Shown piece by piece: positions 33,873 through 42,030 of a DNA stretch of 64,000 bases. Where the stretch lies: assembly GCA_963755825.1 (NCBI GenBank), contig CAVWLA010000001.1, forward strand, positions 2,480,001 through 2,544,000, given 5' to 3'. Source of the DNA: DATBQN01 sp963755825 (GTDB taxonomy: Bacteria; Acidobacteriota; Thermoanaerobaculia; Multivoradales; UBA5704). Every line of letters begins with the position of its first letter. The first letter of the stretch is position 1. The notes below the pieces were generated by a model. The model ran no database searches. It was not told the DNA's origin and saw nothing but the letters and a program-made list of their open reading frames with translations. Position numbers and translations under genes: made by a program.

Positions 33873-34301
33873 ATGGGAATCTTCGATCAGCTCATGGGTG
33901 AGTTCTCGGGTGGCGGGGCGAGCGCAGCCGGCCCCCACGCCGGCATGGCGCAGGCGCTCCTCGGCCTGCTGGGCCAGGGGCAGGCGGGCGGCGTCGCCGG
34001 CCTCCTCCAGGCCTTCGAACAGGGCGGCCTCGGCCAGGTCGCCGCGTCCTGGGTGGGCAACGGGCAGAACCTGCCGGTGACCGCCGACCAGATCACCAAC
34101 GTGCTGGGCTCCGAGCGCATCCAGGAGCTGGCGCAGAAGGTGGGCATCCCGCCCGAGGAGGCGAGCCAGGCGATCGCCGCCGTGCTGCCCGGGCTCATCG
34201 ACCGCCTGACGCCCGGCGGCCAGGTCCCCGGTCAACCGGCCGGCCAGGGCGTCAACCCGCTGGTGGCCGAGGGGCTCGGAGCGCTCGAGAAGTTCCTATA
34301 A
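33873..34301 (+). CDS. YidB/DUF937 family protein
   Basis: 142 residues from the ATG at 33873 behind AGAGGAGGAG; an upstream in-frame ATG at 33852 lacks such a site. MGIFDQLMGEFSGG, LLQAFEQGGLGQVAASWVGNGQNLPVTADQITNVLG and the LAQKVGIPPEEASQAIAAVLPGLIDRLTPGG region are characteristic of YidB-like proteins. The function of the family is unknown; it is usually soluble and helical. It lies 34 bp after the HhH gene and may be in one transcript with it. Confidence 0.9.
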   Translation: MGIFDQLMGEFSGGGASAAGPHAGMAQALLGLLGQGQAGGVAGLLQAFEQGGLGQVAASWVGNGQNLPVTADQITNVLGSERIQELAQKVGIPPEEASQAIAAVLPGLIDRLTPGGQVPGQPAGQGVNPLVAEGLGALEKFL

Positions 34302-34344
34302 CCGTCGCCGCTCCCGCGGCGCGAACTCGAAGGAGAGTGCGCAC

Positions 34345-34656
34345 ATGATCCACAAGATGCTCGCCGTCGCCGTCCTCACCGCCGCCCTCGCCGTGCCGGC
34401 GAGCGCTGCGGCGCCGAAGACGTATCAGGTCACCGGACCGGTGCTCGAGGTGACGAGCGACATGATCGCCGTGCAGAAGGGCTCCGACCGCTGGGAGATC
34501 GCCCGCGACGCCTCGACCAAGGTCACCGGCGATCTCAAGGTCGGCTCCAAGGTGACGATCGAGTACCGCATGTCGGCCGCCTCGATCGACGTCAAGCCCG
34601 CCAAGGCCGCGGCCGCCGCCAAGGCGCCCAAGAAGCCCGCCAAGTCCGGCAGCTAG
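34345..34656 (+). CDS. small exported OB-like protein, function unknown
   Basis: 103 residues. A signal peptide (1-22, cleavage after ASAA) leads a short beta domain: TYQVTGPVLEVTSDMIAVQKGSDRWEIARDASTKVTGDLKVGSKVTIEYRM. This looks like a DUF5666-type OB fold, ending in a Lys/Ala/Pro tail. AAGGAGAG precedes the ATG. The stop TAG shares the palindrome CTAG (34653-34656) with the stop of the convergent Rieske gene. Confidence 0.75.
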   Translation: MIHKMLAVAVLTAALAVPASAAAPKTYQVTGPVLEVTSDMIAVQKGSDRWEIARDASTKVTGDLKVGSKVTIEYRMSAASIDVKPAKAAAAAKAPKKPAKSGS

Positions 34657-35795
34657 CCGTCGCCGCCTGATGCGGACGGGGCGCCCGCCCCGTCCGCCGC
34701 CTCACCGATCGCCGCCGCCAGCAGGCGGTGGAACCAGTGCACACCCTGCTCGCGGTCCGGCGAATAGCGTCCCCGCTCGTAGAGGCGGGAGCGGACGCCG
34801 CGCTGCACGCTCTCGACCACCGCCTCGTCCTCGCGCTCGACGCGGTCGAGGCCGCCGCCGGCGCCGGCGCCGCGCTCGAGCTTCTCCGGCGCCCACACGT
34901 AGGCGAGGAACGACACCCGCGTGCGGTCGACGGCGAGCGGTTTGACGACGTTGACCGACACCCCCCAGGGATAGACGTTGAGCATGGTGTTGGGGAAGAG
35001 CCAGAAGTAGTAGGCGGCGATGCGCTCTCCACCGCCGGGCGCACCGGCGGGCGGCGCGAAGGCCTCCTCGCCGGAGGCGGCGATGCCGACCTGCACGCTG
35101 CCGTGCGGCAGCAGCTCGGTGCGGTAGCCGGAGTAGTCGAGGGCGCCGGCGAGACCGGCGTGGACGTAGGGGATGTGGAAGCCCTCGAGGTAGTTGTCGC
35201 AGTAGAGCGCCCAGTTGGCGCCCACCAGGTAGTCGCGCGAGCGCGAGGGGTCGAAGCGGAGCTCGCCCCACGGCAGCCAGCCGACGCGCTCGCCGACCCC
35301 CGCCAGCCACTCGCCGAGCGCCGCGCCGGGAGCGAGCGCGGCGAAGACGAAGCCGCCCCAGACCCCGAAGGGCACCGACGGGAGGTCGTCGGCGGCGCGG
35401 GGGAAGGCCGCCGCGCGCTCGAACTCCGGCATGGAGAGGAAGCGGCCGTCGAGCCCGAACCGCCGGCCGTGGTAGCGGCAGCGCAGGAAGGGCGCCGTGC
35501 CGCCGCTCTCGGCGACCAGGTTGCCGCGGTGGGTGCAGACGTTCGACAGGCAGTGCAGGGCGTCGTCCCCGTCGCGCGTCAGCAGCAGCGGCTCGTCGAG
35601 GCTCCCTTCGAGAAGGGTGAAGGGGTGCGCCTGCCCCGGCACCTTGACCGCCGAGACGTCGGCGACGAGCTGCCAGCTCGGCACGAAGACCCGCTCGAGC
35701 GCCCGCCGGTAGAGCTCGGGATCGGTGTACACCCAGGCCGGCAGCGTCGCGGCGCGGCGGATGTCGGGCTCGATCGAGAAGGTGCGCTGGCGCAT
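34653..35795 (-). CDS. Rieske 2Fe-2S aromatic-ring-hydroxylating dioxygenase alpha-subunit-like protein
   Basis: 380 residues. Rieske motif CTHRG...CRYHGRRF gives Cys87, His89, Cys106 and His109. The mononuclear iron site is in ALYCDNYLEGFHIPYVH (His208, His213). The C-terminal catalytic domain is complete (YYFWLFPNTMLNVYPWG). Family members oxidise aromatic rings or demethylate quaternary amines such as carnitine or glycine betaine. No reductase, ferredoxin or beta subunit is nearby, so the partner must be encoded elsewhere. Confidence 0.9.
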   Translation of the reverse strand: MRQRTFSIEPDIRRAATLPAWVYTDPELYRRALERVFVPSWQLVADVSAVKVPGQAHPFTLLEGSLDEPLLLTRDGDDALHCLSNVCTHRGNLVAESGGTAPFLRCRYHGRRFGLDGRFLSMPEFERAAAFPRAADDLPSVPFGVWGGFVFAALAPGAALGEWLAGVGERVGWLPWGELRFDPSRSRDYLVGANWALYCDNYLEGFHIPYVHAGLAGALDYSGYRTELLPHGSVQVGIAASGEEAFAPPAGAPGGGERIAAYYFWLFPNTMLNVYPWGVSVNVVKPLAVDRTRVSFLAYVWAPEKLERGAGAGGGLDRVEREDEAVVESVQRGVRSRLYERGRYSPDREQGVHWFHRLLAAAIGEAADGAGAPSASGGDG

Positions 35796-35862
35796 GGCGG
35801 CGGGAGGAGAGGATAGCAGCGCGGGAGCGGCCGAGCCGCTCCCGCGCCGAGCGCCGCGCCGA

Positions 35863-36987
35863 CTAGACGGGGCAGGTGGCGAAGGCGTTGACGTCGGTCA
35901 CCGCCGGCGCCGGCGGCCCCGAGTAGTTGAAGTAGATGCGGTTGACCCCCGAGCGGATGTCGTAGACCTCCATCCGGTAGTAGACGTTGGTGGTGGCGGC
36001 CGAGAAGACCCAGAAGCGCTCGTTGAGCGAGCAGGCGTCGATCGTCTTCACCATCACCTCCCAGTTGTCCGGGCTGAAGAACCAGAAGAGGCCGGAGTCG
36101 GCGTTGCTGCAGCTCGCCGGAGTGGCCACCTGCTCGGGGGTGCCCTGCGGGCCGTTGCGGAACTTGGCGGTGACGACGAAGCGGCCGTCGAGGCAGAGGG
36201 AGGTGGGACCCGGCGCGCAGAAGAGGATCACCGCGGGCGGCAGCGGATAGGTCGGCAGCGGCGAGCCGGTGAGGGTGCCGTTGTGGCCGGCGAAGACGTC
36301 GGTGGTGTTGCCGTTCAACGTCCAGAAGGCGACCAGGCCGGTGGTCCCGCCGGTGAAGCCCTGGAGGGTGCTGCGGATCTGCGCCTGCGAGCGGGCGACG
36401 TTCCACAGCCGCACCTCGTCGAGAAAACCGTTGAGCGTGCGGCCGTGGTAGTCGGGGTCGCTGCCGAGCTCGACCGGCTGCGGGCTAGCGGGGAGAGGTC
36501 CGCCCGGCTCGGGAAAGGTCCCCACGAGCTCGCCGTCGATGTAGTGATAGCGGTTGACGCCGTCGAAGACCAGGGCGACATGGGTCCACTCGTGGAGCGG
36601 AATCGTCCCGGCGTCGTGGAACGTGCCGGTGCCGGGCAGGCCGGTCGTGTAGCCGCGCAGGTAGGAACGGAGGAGTCCCGAGGGGGTCACGAAGAGGGCC
36701 CAGGAGTGCGTCCACCCCTTGCCCAGGAGGTCCATCTCGTCGGAGGGCTTGTACGAGGTGAGATTGACCCAGAACTCGACGGTGAAGGCGGTCGTCGGGT
36801 TGAGCGCCGGGCTGTCGGGGATGGTGACCGCGCCGGTGCCGCCGGAGAAGCTCAGGTACTGGCCGAAGGGCTGCGCCGCGAGGCCGCCGGGTAGCGCCAG
36901 GGCGAGCAGGGCGGCGAGGAGCAGTCCGCACGCCGGCAGATGAACGAATTGACGCATATGCGATCGAGCAGCGAGAGTCAAAGTCAT
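35863..36987 (-). CDS. secreted LamG (concanavalin-like) domain protein
   Basis: 374 residues from the ATG at 36987, which has GAGGAGGAGAT just before it. Signal peptide (cleavage after LAAQ, ~39). The LamG jelly-roll shows LSFSGGTGAVTIPDSPALNPTT, FTVEFWVNL, EWTHVALVFDGVNRYHYIDGELVG and LNGFLDEVRLWNVARSQ. The C-terminal ~120 residues (RFVVTAKFRN, FWFFSPDNWEVMVKTIDACSLNERFWVFSAATTNV) form a second beta domain common in secreted proteins of these lineages. Probably binds carbohydrate. No catalytic motif is seen. Confidence 0.85.
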   Translation of the reverse strand: MTLTLAARSHMRQFVHLPACGLLLAALLALALPGGLAAQPFGQYLSFSGGTGAVTIPDSPALNPTTAFTVEFWVNLTSYKPSDEMDLLGKGWTHSWALFVTPSGLLRSYLRGYTTGLPGTGTFHDAGTIPLHEWTHVALVFDGVNRYHYIDGELVGTFPEPGGPLPASPQPVELGSDPDYHGRTLNGFLDEVRLWNVARSQAQIRSTLQGFTGGTTGLVAFWTLNGNTTDVFAGHNGTLTGSPLPTYPLPPAVILFCAPGPTSLCLDGRFVVTAKFRNGPQGTPEQVATPASCSNADSGLFWFFSPDNWEVMVKTIDACSLNERFWVFSAATTNVYYRMEVYDIRSGVNRIYFNYSGPPAPAVTDVNAFATCPV

Positions 36988-37010
36988 ATCTCCTCCTCAG
37001 GGTTTCGCCT

Positions 37011-37016
37011 ACTGTA
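37011..37016 (-). promoter_or_regulatory. predicted -10 box of the LamG gene
   Basis: TACAGT on the minus strand (37016 to 37011). Initiation near 37003 would leave a ~16-nt leader that contains the GAGGAGGAGAT site. Confidence 0.45.
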
Positions 37017-37103
37017 GCCGATGGCGAACCGACCGCGATACGGACGGCGTTACTACAGGCGGAGAGATGGGAATTTCGTTACGGTGGCGCGAGCGGTGGC
37101 CAG

Positions 37104-37892
37104 CTAGCGGCGGCTCGCCGCCTCGCCGGTCATGGGGACGAAGCGCACCGGCAGCACCCGGCGCGTCGCGCAGCTGCCGTCGGCGCGCTTGGTGAGCACC
37201 TCGAGCTCCTGCCAGACCGCCTTCGCCCCCGGCGGCTCGAGGTGCGGCCCGACCGGCGCCACCAGGCGGCCGCCGGGCTTGAGCTGCGCGAGGAGCGGCG
37301 CCGGCACCTCTCGCGGCGCAGCGGTGAGCAGGATGGCGTCGAAGGGCCCCTCCTCCGGCCAGCCGCGGAAGCCGTCGCCGGTGCGCACCTGCACGTTGCC
37401 GTAGCCGAGCCCGGCGAGCGTGCGGCGGGCGCGCGCCGCGAGGTCCGGCACGATCTCGATCGAGTAGACCTCGCCCGCCAGCCGCGAGAGGACCGCCGCG
37501 TGGTAGCCCGAGCCGGTGCCGATCTCGAGCACGCGGCTCGCCGGTCCGAGCTCGAGGAGCGAGGTCATGCGGGCGACGAGATAGGGCTGCGAGATGGTCT
37601 GCCCGTCGCCGATGGGGAGGGCGGTGTCGTCGTAGGCCTCGCCGCGCGCCGCCGCCGGCACGAAGAGATGGCGGGGCACCTCCTCCATGGCGGCGAGGAG
37701 CGCCGGCTCGCGGAGGTCGCGGCCGCGGATCTGCTCGACCACCATGCGGTGGCGCAGAGCGGCGAACTCGTCGAGCGGCGAGAGCGCGCCGGCGCCCGCC
37801 GCGACCGAGCCGAGAGCGGCGAGGATCGCGCCGGCGGCGAGGAGCGCTCGCGCCGGCAGGCCGCGGCCGCGGCGGGGGGCCTCAGCCGCCAT
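37104..37892 (-). CDS. pcm: protein-L-isoaspartate O-methyltransferase, exported copy 2
   Basis: 262 residues. An N-terminal hydrophobic segment (LPARALLAAGAILAALGSVAAG) suggests export or anchoring. The PIMT core is complete: MVVEQIRGRDLREPALLAAMEEVPRHLFVP, AYDDTALPIGDGQTISQPYLVARM, then the SAM loop VLEIGTGSGYHAAVLSRLAGEVYSIE. PIMT methylates L-isoaspartyl residues to start repair of damaged proteins. The start overlaps the upstream pcm copy by 11 bp, so the pair is co-translated. The sequences differ enough to be an old duplication. Confidence 0.9.
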   Translation of the reverse strand: MAAEAPRRGRGLPARALLAAGAILAALGSVAAGAGALSPLDEFAALRHRMVVEQIRGRDLREPALLAAMEEVPRHLFVPAAARGEAYDDTALPIGDGQTISQPYLVARMTSLLELGPASRVLEIGTGSGYHAAVLSRLAGEVYSIEIVPDLAARARRTLAGLGYGNVQVRTGDGFRGWPEEGPFDAILLTAAPREVPAPLLAQLKPGGRLVAPVGPHLEPPGAKAVWQELEVLTKRADGSCATRRVLPVRFVPMTGEAASRR

Positions 37893-38673
37893 CGCTCACC
37901 TGGCCCTTCATCGGCGACAGGCGCACCGGGATCACCGTCCGCTTCTCCAATCCGGCGGCGGTCTTGGTGATCACCAGGAGATCCTGGATGAAACCGCCCT
38001 GGGCGACCACCATCTTGCCGCCGACGCGCAGCTGAGCGAGGAGCGGCTTGGGGATCTTGGGCGGCGCCGCCGAGAGCAGGATGGCATCGAACGGCCCCAT
38101 CTCGGGCCAGCCCTGATAGCCGTCTCCCACCCGGATCTCGACGTTGCGATAGCCGAGGTCGGCGAGGCGCTTCTCCGCCTCGACGGCGACCGGCGGCGAG
38201 ATCTCGATCGAATAGACCTTCTTCGCGATGCGCGAGAGCACGGCGGCGTGATAGCCGGAGCCGGTGCCGACCTCGAGCACCGTCTTGCCGGCGTCGAGGT
38301 CGAGCAGCGAGGTCATCAGCGCCACGACGTAGGGCTGATAGATGGTGCGGCCGCCGCCGAAGGCGAGCGGCTGGTCGTCGTACGCCTGTCCCTGCTCGTC
38401 GGCCGGCACGAACTTGTGCCGCGGCACCTGCTCCATCGCCGAGAGCACCGCCTTGCCCTCGATGCCGCGCTGGCGGATCTGGTTCTTGACCATCGAGCGG
38501 CGGAGCTGCACGAAAGCATCCGGACGCGGCGGCGGCGCCAGGCGGCGGCGGCCGGCGGCGAGCCCAGGCGAGGCGGAGAGGAGGAGAGCGCCGAGCATGG
38601 CGCAAGCGGCGAGCGCGCCGAGCGCCCGGAGCGATGGCCGCGCTCCGCCGCAGCCGGCGTCCCTAGCGGCCAC
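37882..38673 (-). CDS. pcm: protein-L-isoaspartate O-methyltransferase, exported copy 1
   Basis: 263 residues from a GTG at 38673, which gives the same 11-bp overlap with the amidohydrolase stop as seen between the two pcm copies; an ATG at 38733 would overlap it by 71 bp. A hydrophobic signal (LGALAACAMLGALLLSASPGLAAG) precedes the enzyme. Motifs are MVKNQIRQRGIEGKAVLSAMEQVPRHKFVP, AYDDQPLAFGGGRTIYQPYVVALM and VLEVGTGSGYHAAVLSRIAKKVYSIE. Repair of isoaspartate in periplasmic proteins is the likely job. Confidence 0.88.
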   Translation of the reverse strand: MAARDAGCGGARPSLRALGALAACAMLGALLLSASPGLAAGRRRLAPPPRPDAFVQLRRSMVKNQIRQRGIEGKAVLSAMEQVPRHKFVPADEQGQAYDDQPLAFGGGRTIYQPYVVALMTSLLDLDAGKTVLEVGTGSGYHAAVLSRIAKKVYSIEISPPVAVEAEKRLADLGYRNVEIRVGDGYQGWPEMGPFDAILLSAAPPKIPKPLLAQLRVGGKMVVAQGGFIQDLLVITKTAAGLEKRTVIPVRLSPMKGQVSDGG

Positions 38674-40411
38674 CCCGGCCCTCTCGCGCGCCCGCAGGCG
38701 GCGCTTGGCGCGCCGCGGCGCGGTCGTAGGCAACCTCGCCGCCGACCAGGGTGAGATCGACCCCGGCGCGCGGGATGTCGCGCTCCCCGACGGTCATCGG
38801 GTCGCGTCCGAAGACCACCAGATCGGCGCGCTTGCCGACCGCGAGCGAGCCCACCTCGCGATCGAGGAAGAGCGACCAGGCGGCGGCGGAGGTGAAGCCG
38901 GCGAGCGCCTCGGCACGGCTCAGCCGCTCGCCGGGCAGCCAGCCGCCCGGCGGCCGGCCGGCGAGATCCTGGCGGGTGACGGCGGCATAGAGGCCGAGGC
39001 GGGGGTCGGCCGACTCGACCGGGAAGTCGCTCCCCAGCGCCAGCCGGCCGCCGGCGGCGAGCACCTTGCGCCAGGCATAGGCGCCGGCGAGCCGCGCCGC
39101 TCCCAGGCGGTCGCCAGCCCAGCCCATGTCGGAGGTGGCATGGGTCGGCTGCATCGAGGCGACGATCCCCAGCCGCGCCATGCGAGAGATATCCGGCAGG
39201 GTGAGGACCTGCGCGTGCTCGAGGCGGAAGCGAGCCTCCGGCCGCGGTCCGCCGAGCGCCTGCTCCATGGCGTCCAACGCCAGCTTGCCGCCGCGGTCGC
39301 CGATGGCGTGGATGCCGACCTGGAAGCCGTGGTCGAGCGCCGCCTTGGCCACCGTCGCCATGTGCTCCTCGGTGGAGGTCAGGAGCCCGACGTTGCCGGG
39401 GTCGTCGCTGTAGGGGGCGAGGAGGGCGGCGCCGCGGCTCCCCAGGGCGCCGTCGGCGTACATCTTGACGCCGCGCACCGTCAGCCGCGCCGCCGGATCG
39501 ATCTCCGGGCCGCGCGCGAACCAGCGCGGCAGGAGGACCGGGTCGTCGGCGAGAAAGAGGGCGGCGCGGATGGGCAGCGCGCCACGGTCGCGCAGCCGCG
39601 CGTAGGCCTCGTAGCCGGCCTGCCCGACGCCCATGTCGGTCACCGTGGTGAGGCCGAGGGCGAGGCAGTGGCGGGCGGCGCGGGCGAGCTGGCGGTCGAG
39701 GTCGGCGGCGGTCGCCGCCGGCAGCTTCGCGCCCAGCTCCGCCATCGCCTTGTCGAGGACGACGCCGGTCGGGGCTCCCGCGCCGTCGCGCAGGAAGCGG
39801 CCTCCCGGCGGATCGGCGACCGTGGAGGAGACGTGGAGGGCGGCGAGCGCCGCCGCGTTCAAGAGCGCCGCGTGGCCGTCGACGCGGGTGAGCCAGACCG
39901 CGTGATCGGGGACCGCCGCGGAGAGCGGGCCGGCGGTGGGGAACGCCTTGCCCGGCCAGCGGTTCTGGTCCCAGCCGCGGCCGCGCAACCAGGCGCCGGC
40001 GGGCAGCTCGCGGGCCGCCGCGGCGACCCGGCGGATCACCTCGGCGTAGGTCGGCGCCCCGGCCAGGTCGACCTCCTCGAGCGCCTCGCCGAGGCCGAGG
40101 AGGTGCGAATGGGCGTCGATCAGGCCGGGCGTCACCGCTCGGCCGTCCAGCTCGACGATGCGGGTCGCCGGGGTGCGCAGGGCGAGGGCGCCGGCGTCGT
40201 CTCCCAGGTAGGCGATGCGGCCGCCGCGGATGGCGAGGCTGCCGCGGATGCGCTCGGGCGGCGCGCCGGGCTCGATCGGCGACGTCGCGGGATAGAAGAC
40301 GCCGTGACGCAAAATGAGGTCGGCGCCGTCCTCGGAATAGGAGGGTCGGGCGACGGCGGCGAGCGCGGCGATCCCCGCCGCGATCAGGAAAACCGACCTA
40401 AGTCCTTTCAT
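38663..40411 (-). CDS. exported amidohydrolase (YtcJ-like, amidohydrolase 3 family)
   Basis: 582 residues from the ATG at 40411 (the frame opens further upstream without good starts). A signal peptide (MKGLRSVFLIAAGIAALAAVA) leads the chain. Metal motifs are VTPGLIDAHSHLLGLGEALEEVDL (HxH), VKMYADGALGSRGAALLAPY, GIHAIGDRGGKLALDAME and ALGSDFPVESADPRLGLYAAVTRQ. It hydrolyses amide or related C-N bonds; the substrate is unknown. It heads a three-gene operon with two isoaspartyl methyltransferases, possibly linked to turnover of damaged peptides. Confidence 0.9.
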   Translation of the reverse strand: MKGLRSVFLIAAGIAALAAVARPSYSEDGADLILRHGVFYPATSPIEPGAPPERIRGSLAIRGGRIAYLGDDAGALALRTPATRIVELDGRAVTPGLIDAHSHLLGLGEALEEVDLAGAPTYAEVIRRVAAAARELPAGAWLRGRGWDQNRWPGKAFPTAGPLSAAVPDHAVWLTRVDGHAALLNAAALAALHVSSTVADPPGGRFLRDGAGAPTGVVLDKAMAELGAKLPAATAADLDRQLARAARHCLALGLTTVTDMGVGQAGYEAYARLRDRGALPIRAALFLADDPVLLPRWFARGPEIDPAARLTVRGVKMYADGALGSRGAALLAPYSDDPGNVGLLTSTEEHMATVAKAALDHGFQVGIHAIGDRGGKLALDAMEQALGGPRPEARFRLEHAQVLTLPDISRMARLGIVASMQPTHATSDMGWAGDRLGAARLAGAYAWRKVLAAGGRLALGSDFPVESADPRLGLYAAVTRQDLAGRPPGGWLPGERLSRAEALAGFTSAAAWSLFLDREVGSLAVGKRADLVVFGRDPMTVGERDIPRAGVDLTLVGGEVAYDRAAARQAPPAGAREGRGGR

Positions 40412-40509
40412 TGCTCTGGTTTCTTCATCTCCGAGCGACACATTCTGGCAGCGGGAAGTGCAAAGGACAAGCCACGGAGAGGCCGCGCCGGGGCTCTCGG
40501 CGACGCTGC

Positions 40510-40515
40510 TAGACT
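40510..40515 (+). promoter_or_regulatory. -10-like hexamer for the TldE-like gene (leaderless)
   Basis: TAGACT preceded by TGC (extended -10) ends 8 nt before the GTG at 40524, supporting that codon as the start. Confidence 0.5.
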
Positions 40516-40523
40516 CCGGCGCA

Positions 40524-41885
40524 GTGCCCCGCTCACCGCTGCTTCCGCTCGAGGAGACGACGTCCCGCCTCGAGCGCGTCCTCGCCGGCTCGCCCGCGGA
40601 CCGCACAGAGATCGCCTGGATCGAGCTGCGTCACGGCCGCGAGAGCGCTCCCCTCCAGTCGCGGGAAGAGGCTGCCGAGCAGGTCGAGCGGACGGTCGTC
40701 GTGCGGGTCTGGGAGCGCGGCCGCACGGGCTCTCACCGCACCGGAGTCGGCACCGTCTCCGAGCTCGCCGCCGCGGTGCGCGAGGCGCTCGGCGCGGCGC
40801 GCCTCGCCCCGCCGCCCGGCTACCCGCCGCCCCCGTTCCCAATGCCCTCGGCGACCGGCGTCGCCGTCCCGCCCGAGGCCCTTTGCGATCCGGCGGTCGC
40901 CGCGCTCGACCCGGCGGCGGCGCGCGAGCTCCTCCGCGGCTGGACGGAGCGCGGCGAGGCCGCCCGGCTCGAATGGGTCGAGGCGCAGATCGCTCTCGCC
41001 GGGAGCGACGGACGGCGGTCCGCCCTGCGGGCGACCGCCGCCAGCCTGGACGTCCGCGGCCGCGGCGCGGCGAGCGCCGCCGGCGCCTCGCGCACCCTGG
41101 ACGGCCTCGACGCCGCCGCCATCGTCGACCGCGCCCGGCGCCGCGAGGCGCCGGCGGAGAGCGGCGGCGCGGCTCCCGGCGCGCCCTGCCCGCTCCTCCT
41201 CGCGCCGGAGGCCGCCGCCGCCCTCGTCGGCCTGCTCAATCGCACCGCGCTGACTTCCGCGTCCTACCGCGACGGCTCCTCGCCCCTCTGCGGCAACCTG
41301 GGCGCTGCGCTCTTCGACCCCGCCATCACCCTCTGCGACGACGCCACCGATCTGCGCGGGCTGCCGTTCCCCTGGGACCTCGCGGGCGCTCCCAAGCGTC
41401 CGGTGGAGCTGATCCGCGACGGCGTCGCCATCTCCCCGGCGGTCGACGAGCCGCTCGCCGCCGCCCTCGGCCGCGCCGCAACGCCCCATGCCATCTCGCC
41501 GGACGAGGCGCTGGCGACCAATCTCTTCCTGCGGCCGGGGGCACGGAGCGACGACGATCTGCTGCGCGAGGTGGGCGAGGCGGGCGGCCTGTGGGTGGGA
41601 TCGCTCGGCGGCATCGAGCTCTTCGATCCCGCCGGCCGGCGCTTCCGGGCGCGCGCCGGCGGCGTCCGCCGCATCACCGCCGGCGGCCTGCTGGGCGAAG
41701 CGCTCCCCGACCTCTTCTGGGAGGACCGGCTGCCGGAGGCGCTGTCGAGGGTGCTCGGGGTCGGCGACCTGCCGGTCGTCGTCGGCGCCGGCGAGCCGCT
41801 CCTCCTCGCCCTCGGCGGCACCTCGGCGCCGGCGCTCGCCCTCGATCTCGCCGGCCGGCAGTCCGCTCTCTACCCCAGATCCTGA
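40524..41885 (+). CDS. TldE/PmbA-like modulator of a TldD-type protease
   Basis: 453 residues from a GTG at 40524; the frame opens at 40458 but a -10-like box lies between. The protein lacks the HExxxH zinc motif of TldD, as TldE does. Late motifs fit the family: LTSASYRDGSSPLCGNLGAALFDPAITLCDDATDLRGLPFPWDLAGAPKRPVELIRDGV, ATNLFLRPGARSDDDLL, GGLWVGSLGGIELFD. TldE pairs with TldD to trim peptides such as bacteriocin or PQQ precursors. No tldD is in the window, so it may be a stand-alone paralogue. Confidence 0.7.
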   Translation: MPRSPLLPLEETTSRLERVLAGSPADRTEIAWIELRHGRESAPLQSREEAAEQVERTVVVRVWERGRTGSHRTGVGTVSELAAAVREALGAARLAPPPGYPPPPFPMPSATGVAVPPEALCDPAVAALDPAAARELLRGWTERGEAARLEWVEAQIALAGSDGRRSALRATAASLDVRGRGAASAAGASRTLDGLDAAAIVDRARRREAPAESGGAAPGAPCPLLLAPEAAAALVGLLNRTALTSASYRDGSSPLCGNLGAALFDPAITLCDDATDLRGLPFPWDLAGAPKRPVELIRDGVAISPAVDEPLAAALGRAATPHAISPDEALATNLFLRPGARSDDDLLREVGEAGGLWVGSLGGIELFDPAGRRFRARAGGVRRITAGGLLGEALPDLFWEDRLPEALSRVLGVGDLPVVVGAGEPLLLALGGTSAPALALDLAGRQSALYPRS

Positions 41886-41925
41886 CCTCGAAACCGTCGG
41901 TCGGCTCCGCCGCGCGGGCGTCCCC

Positions 41926-41959
41926 AATAAAAAACGGCGCCGGAGCGAGCCGGACGCCG
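41926..41959 (-). terminator. intrinsic terminator of the rsb operon
   Basis: On the minus strand the stem CGGCG...CGCCG with inner CCGG/CCGG and a one-base bulge is followed by TTTTTTATT. It lies ~70 bp past the RsbU stop and, with the convergent TldE-like gene, seals the operon end. Confidence 0.8.
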
Positions 41960-42030
41960 AAGGAGAACGGACTTCATGTGTTGATACGGATCTCGCAGGA
42001 ATGCGGCTTTGCGGATTTCCTTTTTCTCTG

